Origin: CBDAPE01 sp965198325
Lineage (GTDB): Bacteria > Pseudomonadota > Alphaproteobacteria > UBA828 > JAPUJA01
Length of the DNA: 64,000 bases
Direction of reading: 5' to 3'
Assembly: GCA_965198325.1 (NCBI GenBank)
Contig: CBDAPE010000019.1
Coordinates: 655,220-719,219 of the forward strand
The notes under the pieces are model-generated. The model saw nothing but the letters and a program-made list of their open reading frames with translations, had not been told where the DNA came from and ran no database searches. Positions 62,318-64,000 of the stretch are shown piece by piece; the stretch's first letter is position 1, and each line of letters starts with the position of its first letter. A program made the translations under genes and the position numbers.

Positions 62318-64000
62318 TTACCGGGCTGCGGTAAAACCGAGAAGCTCGCGTTGAGCCTGCCACTCGAGGGGAAGCCGGGTATCGTTCATGAGGCGGTTGG
62401 CCGTCAACTCGATCGGCTGACGACCTTCGACAATTGCGGTGACGATGTCGGGCGCCAGGTAGGTGAGTCGCAGTAGCCGGGTGGCATAAGAGGGAACCAC
62501 GTCTTCGGCGTCCGCGATCCGGTGCATGGTCAGATTGGGGTTATGGTCGAGTTTCTCGCGGATGGCGAATGCCCGGAGCAGGAGCCTGATGAGAGAATGA
62601 TCGGCGTTGGCCTCCTGCGCCGCGCCCTGGACGACAAGGCGGATGCCCATCCCTGCGCGTTTGAGTGCCGTGGGAATTTCAAGGATGATGGGGTGCTTGG
62701 CGGTTTGACCTGTACCAGACCGTGGTGGGGTCGCTTCGCCGGGCTCGAGGAGAATTGTTTCGACGATCGCTTCCCGGTCAACTTCGATGATGACGCTATT
62801 CGCCCTGACGACGACCCTGCCGACGAAGGCGTTGAGGTAGGCCTTTGTCTCTTTCGGTGAGAGATCCGGCCACCGTTCGGCGAGCATCCCGGCACTCGTG
62901 ATCAGCGCCACCTGCGCCGAAGCATCTTCCGGGTCGCCTTCGACAGCTTCGCTCAATGCGGCAGGGTCGGATAGCCAGGCGCGAACGCGAGCCAGAACCA
63001 GGCTCTCGAGATCGGCGGCGGGGATGCGCCATCCTTTGCGGCCGGGCTGCTTGCCTTCGACGATGAGATGGCGCGACACATAGTATCGGTAGCGCCGGCC
63101 TTGCTTGACGGCGTGGCTGGGCGAAAGCCGCTCGCCCTGCTCGTCGGTCAGAAGCCCCGTCATCAGGCTCGGTCGGCTGATGGTTCCTCGACGTTCACCG
63201 TTGATATTGTCAGCAAGGATCGCCTGAACCCGGTCCCAGGGACCCCGCTCGACGATCGCGTCGTGTTCCCCCGGATAGGATTTGTCCCTGTGGACGACCT
63301 CACCGAGGTAGATGCGGTTCCGCAGGAGGTGATACAGGGCGCCGCGGTTGATGGGCCTGCCGCCGGTGACCCGGCCGTCGCACATGATCCGCCGCTTGCT
63401 GGTGATGCCTTCGGCTTCAAGCCGGTGGCGTAGCTCGCGTACGGACTTGAGCCGCCCGTAGAGACGGAAGATGTGGCGGACGGTCTCGGCTTCGGCCTCG
63501 TTGACCACAAGCTTGCGGTCCCTGACATCGTATCCGAGCGGTGGATTGCCCCCCATCCACATGCCCTTCTTCTTGGACGCGGCGATCTTGTCGCGGATCC
63601 GCTCGCCGGTGACCTCTCGCTCGAACTGCGCGAACGAGAGAAGCACGTTCAGGGTGAGGCGTCCCATCGATGTGGTGGTGTTGAACTGCTGCGTGACCGA
63701 GACGAACGAGACCTCCCGACGGTCGAATATCTCCACAATCCTGGCAAAATCGGTCAGCGCCCGGGTCAGGCGGTCGACCTTGTAGACGACGATCACGTCG
63801 ATCCCGCCGTTCTCGATATCCTGAAGAAGCCGCTGCACGGCGGGGCGCTCCATGGTACCGCCCGAGAGCGCGCGGTCATCGTAACAGGTTGGAAGGGCGA
63901 TCCATCCCTCGTGCTTCTGGCTGGCGATATACGCCTCGCAAGCCTCGCGCTGGGCGTGGAGCGAGTTGAAGTCCTGTTCGAGACCCTCCTCGGAAGATTT
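62318..64000 (-). CDS. Large serine recombinase (5' end outside window)
   Basis: 561 residues visible. The resolvase domain has GLEQDFNSLHAQREACEAYI, CYDDGALSGGTMERPAVQRLL, DVIVVYKVDRLTRALTDFARIVE and LLSFAQFEREVTGERIRDKIAASKKKG. The recombinase domain follows (NRGALYHLLRNRIYLGEVVHRDKSYPGEHDAIV) with a long C-terminal part. The window ends right around the residues that carry the catalytic Ser (K-S-S-E at the edge). Proteins of this type integrate or excise phages and islands. It may be the mover of the accessory island, or of a further element to the right. Confidence 0.92.
   Translation of the reverse strand, partial: KSSEEGLEQDFNSLHAQREACEAYIASQKHEGWIALPTCYDDRALSGGTMERPAVQRLLQDIENGGIDVIVVYKVDRLTRALTDFARIVEIFDRREVSFVSVTQQFNTTTSMGRLTLNVLLSFAQFEREVTGERIRDKIAASKKKGMWMGGNPPLGYDVRDRKLVVNEAEAETVRHIFRLYGRLKSVRELRHRLEAEGITSKRRIMCDGRVTGGRPINRGALYHLLRNRIYLGEVVHRDKSYPGEHDAIVERGPWDRVQAILADNINGERRGTISRPSLMTGLLTDEQGERLSPSHAVKQGRRYRYYVSRHLIVEGKQPGRKGWRIPAADLESLVLARVRAWLSDPAALSEAVEGDPEDASAQVALITSAGMLAERWPDLSPKETKAYLNAFVGRVVVRANSVIIEVDREAIVETILLEPGEATPPRSGTGQTAKHPIILEIPTALKRAGMGIRLVVQGAAQEANADHSLIRLLLRAFAIREKLDHNPNLTMHRIADAEDVVPSYATRLLRLTYLAPDIVTAIVEGRQPIELTANRLMNDTRLPLEWQAQRELLGFTAAR

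Overview
The window looks like the chromosome of a high-GC alphaproteobacterium, probably Rhodospirillales-like. The signs are the lptF-lptG-lptD-surA envelope cluster back to back with pepA-holC, clpS-clpA, a family III CoA transferase, and N,N-dimethylformamidase subunits. No rRNA, tRNA or CRISPR array was found. This placement is inferred from gene content only.

Bases 1-32.4 kb are conserved, densely packed chromosome. A minus-strand operon builds the LPS export route (LptF, LptG, LptD, SurA). Divergent from it lie PepA, HolC, a CPA1 antiporter and an ABC-F ATPase. Next come a rubredoxin/metallo-beta-lactamase protein with two tiny overlapping upstream genes, Ndk, ClpS-ClpA, a CoA transferase, a FemAB-like protein, a ThDP enzyme and RidA. 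Three catabolic or stress cassettes follow: a two-subunit N,N-dimethylformamidase (translationally coupled), an arsenic operon arsR-arsI-acr3 with a palindromic operator on the arsR start codon, and a set of two paralogous amidohydrolases (one frameshifted) flanking a PotB/PotC-type permease pair.

Bases 32.4-64 kb are an accessory island with lower and uneven GC, many gene fragments and many mobile remnants (IS1380, two IS3-type fragments, an ISXO2/IS1595-type fragment, an IS6-type fragment, an intact-looking IS630 with TA flanks, and a large serine recombinase running off the right edge). Candidate defence or conflict genes sit in it: two TIR-like/deoxyribosyltransferase-like proteins; an XRE regulator with a conserved unknown partner; an operon of a ribbon-helix-helix protein, a PHP-SMC ATPase and an AlbA/HATPase protein; a SIR2-like protein coupled to a small protein; a truncated type III methyltransferase; and a broken ADP-ribosylglycohydrolase.

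The most striking structural signal is a family of roughly 240-250 bp elements with long terminal inverted repeats (outer end TGTCCCTCC...), at least eight copies plus solo ends between 37.6 and 59.5 kb. Several sit exactly at the broken ends of genes (ADP-ribosylglycohydrolase, a glycerol-3-phosphate dehydrogenase fragment, an outer-membrane barrel, a trimethylamine-dehydrogenase-like fragment). They look like MITEs that helped scramble the island. A solo copy of the same end lies next to an ISXO2-type transposase remnant, which suggests a possible source of the mobilising enzyme.
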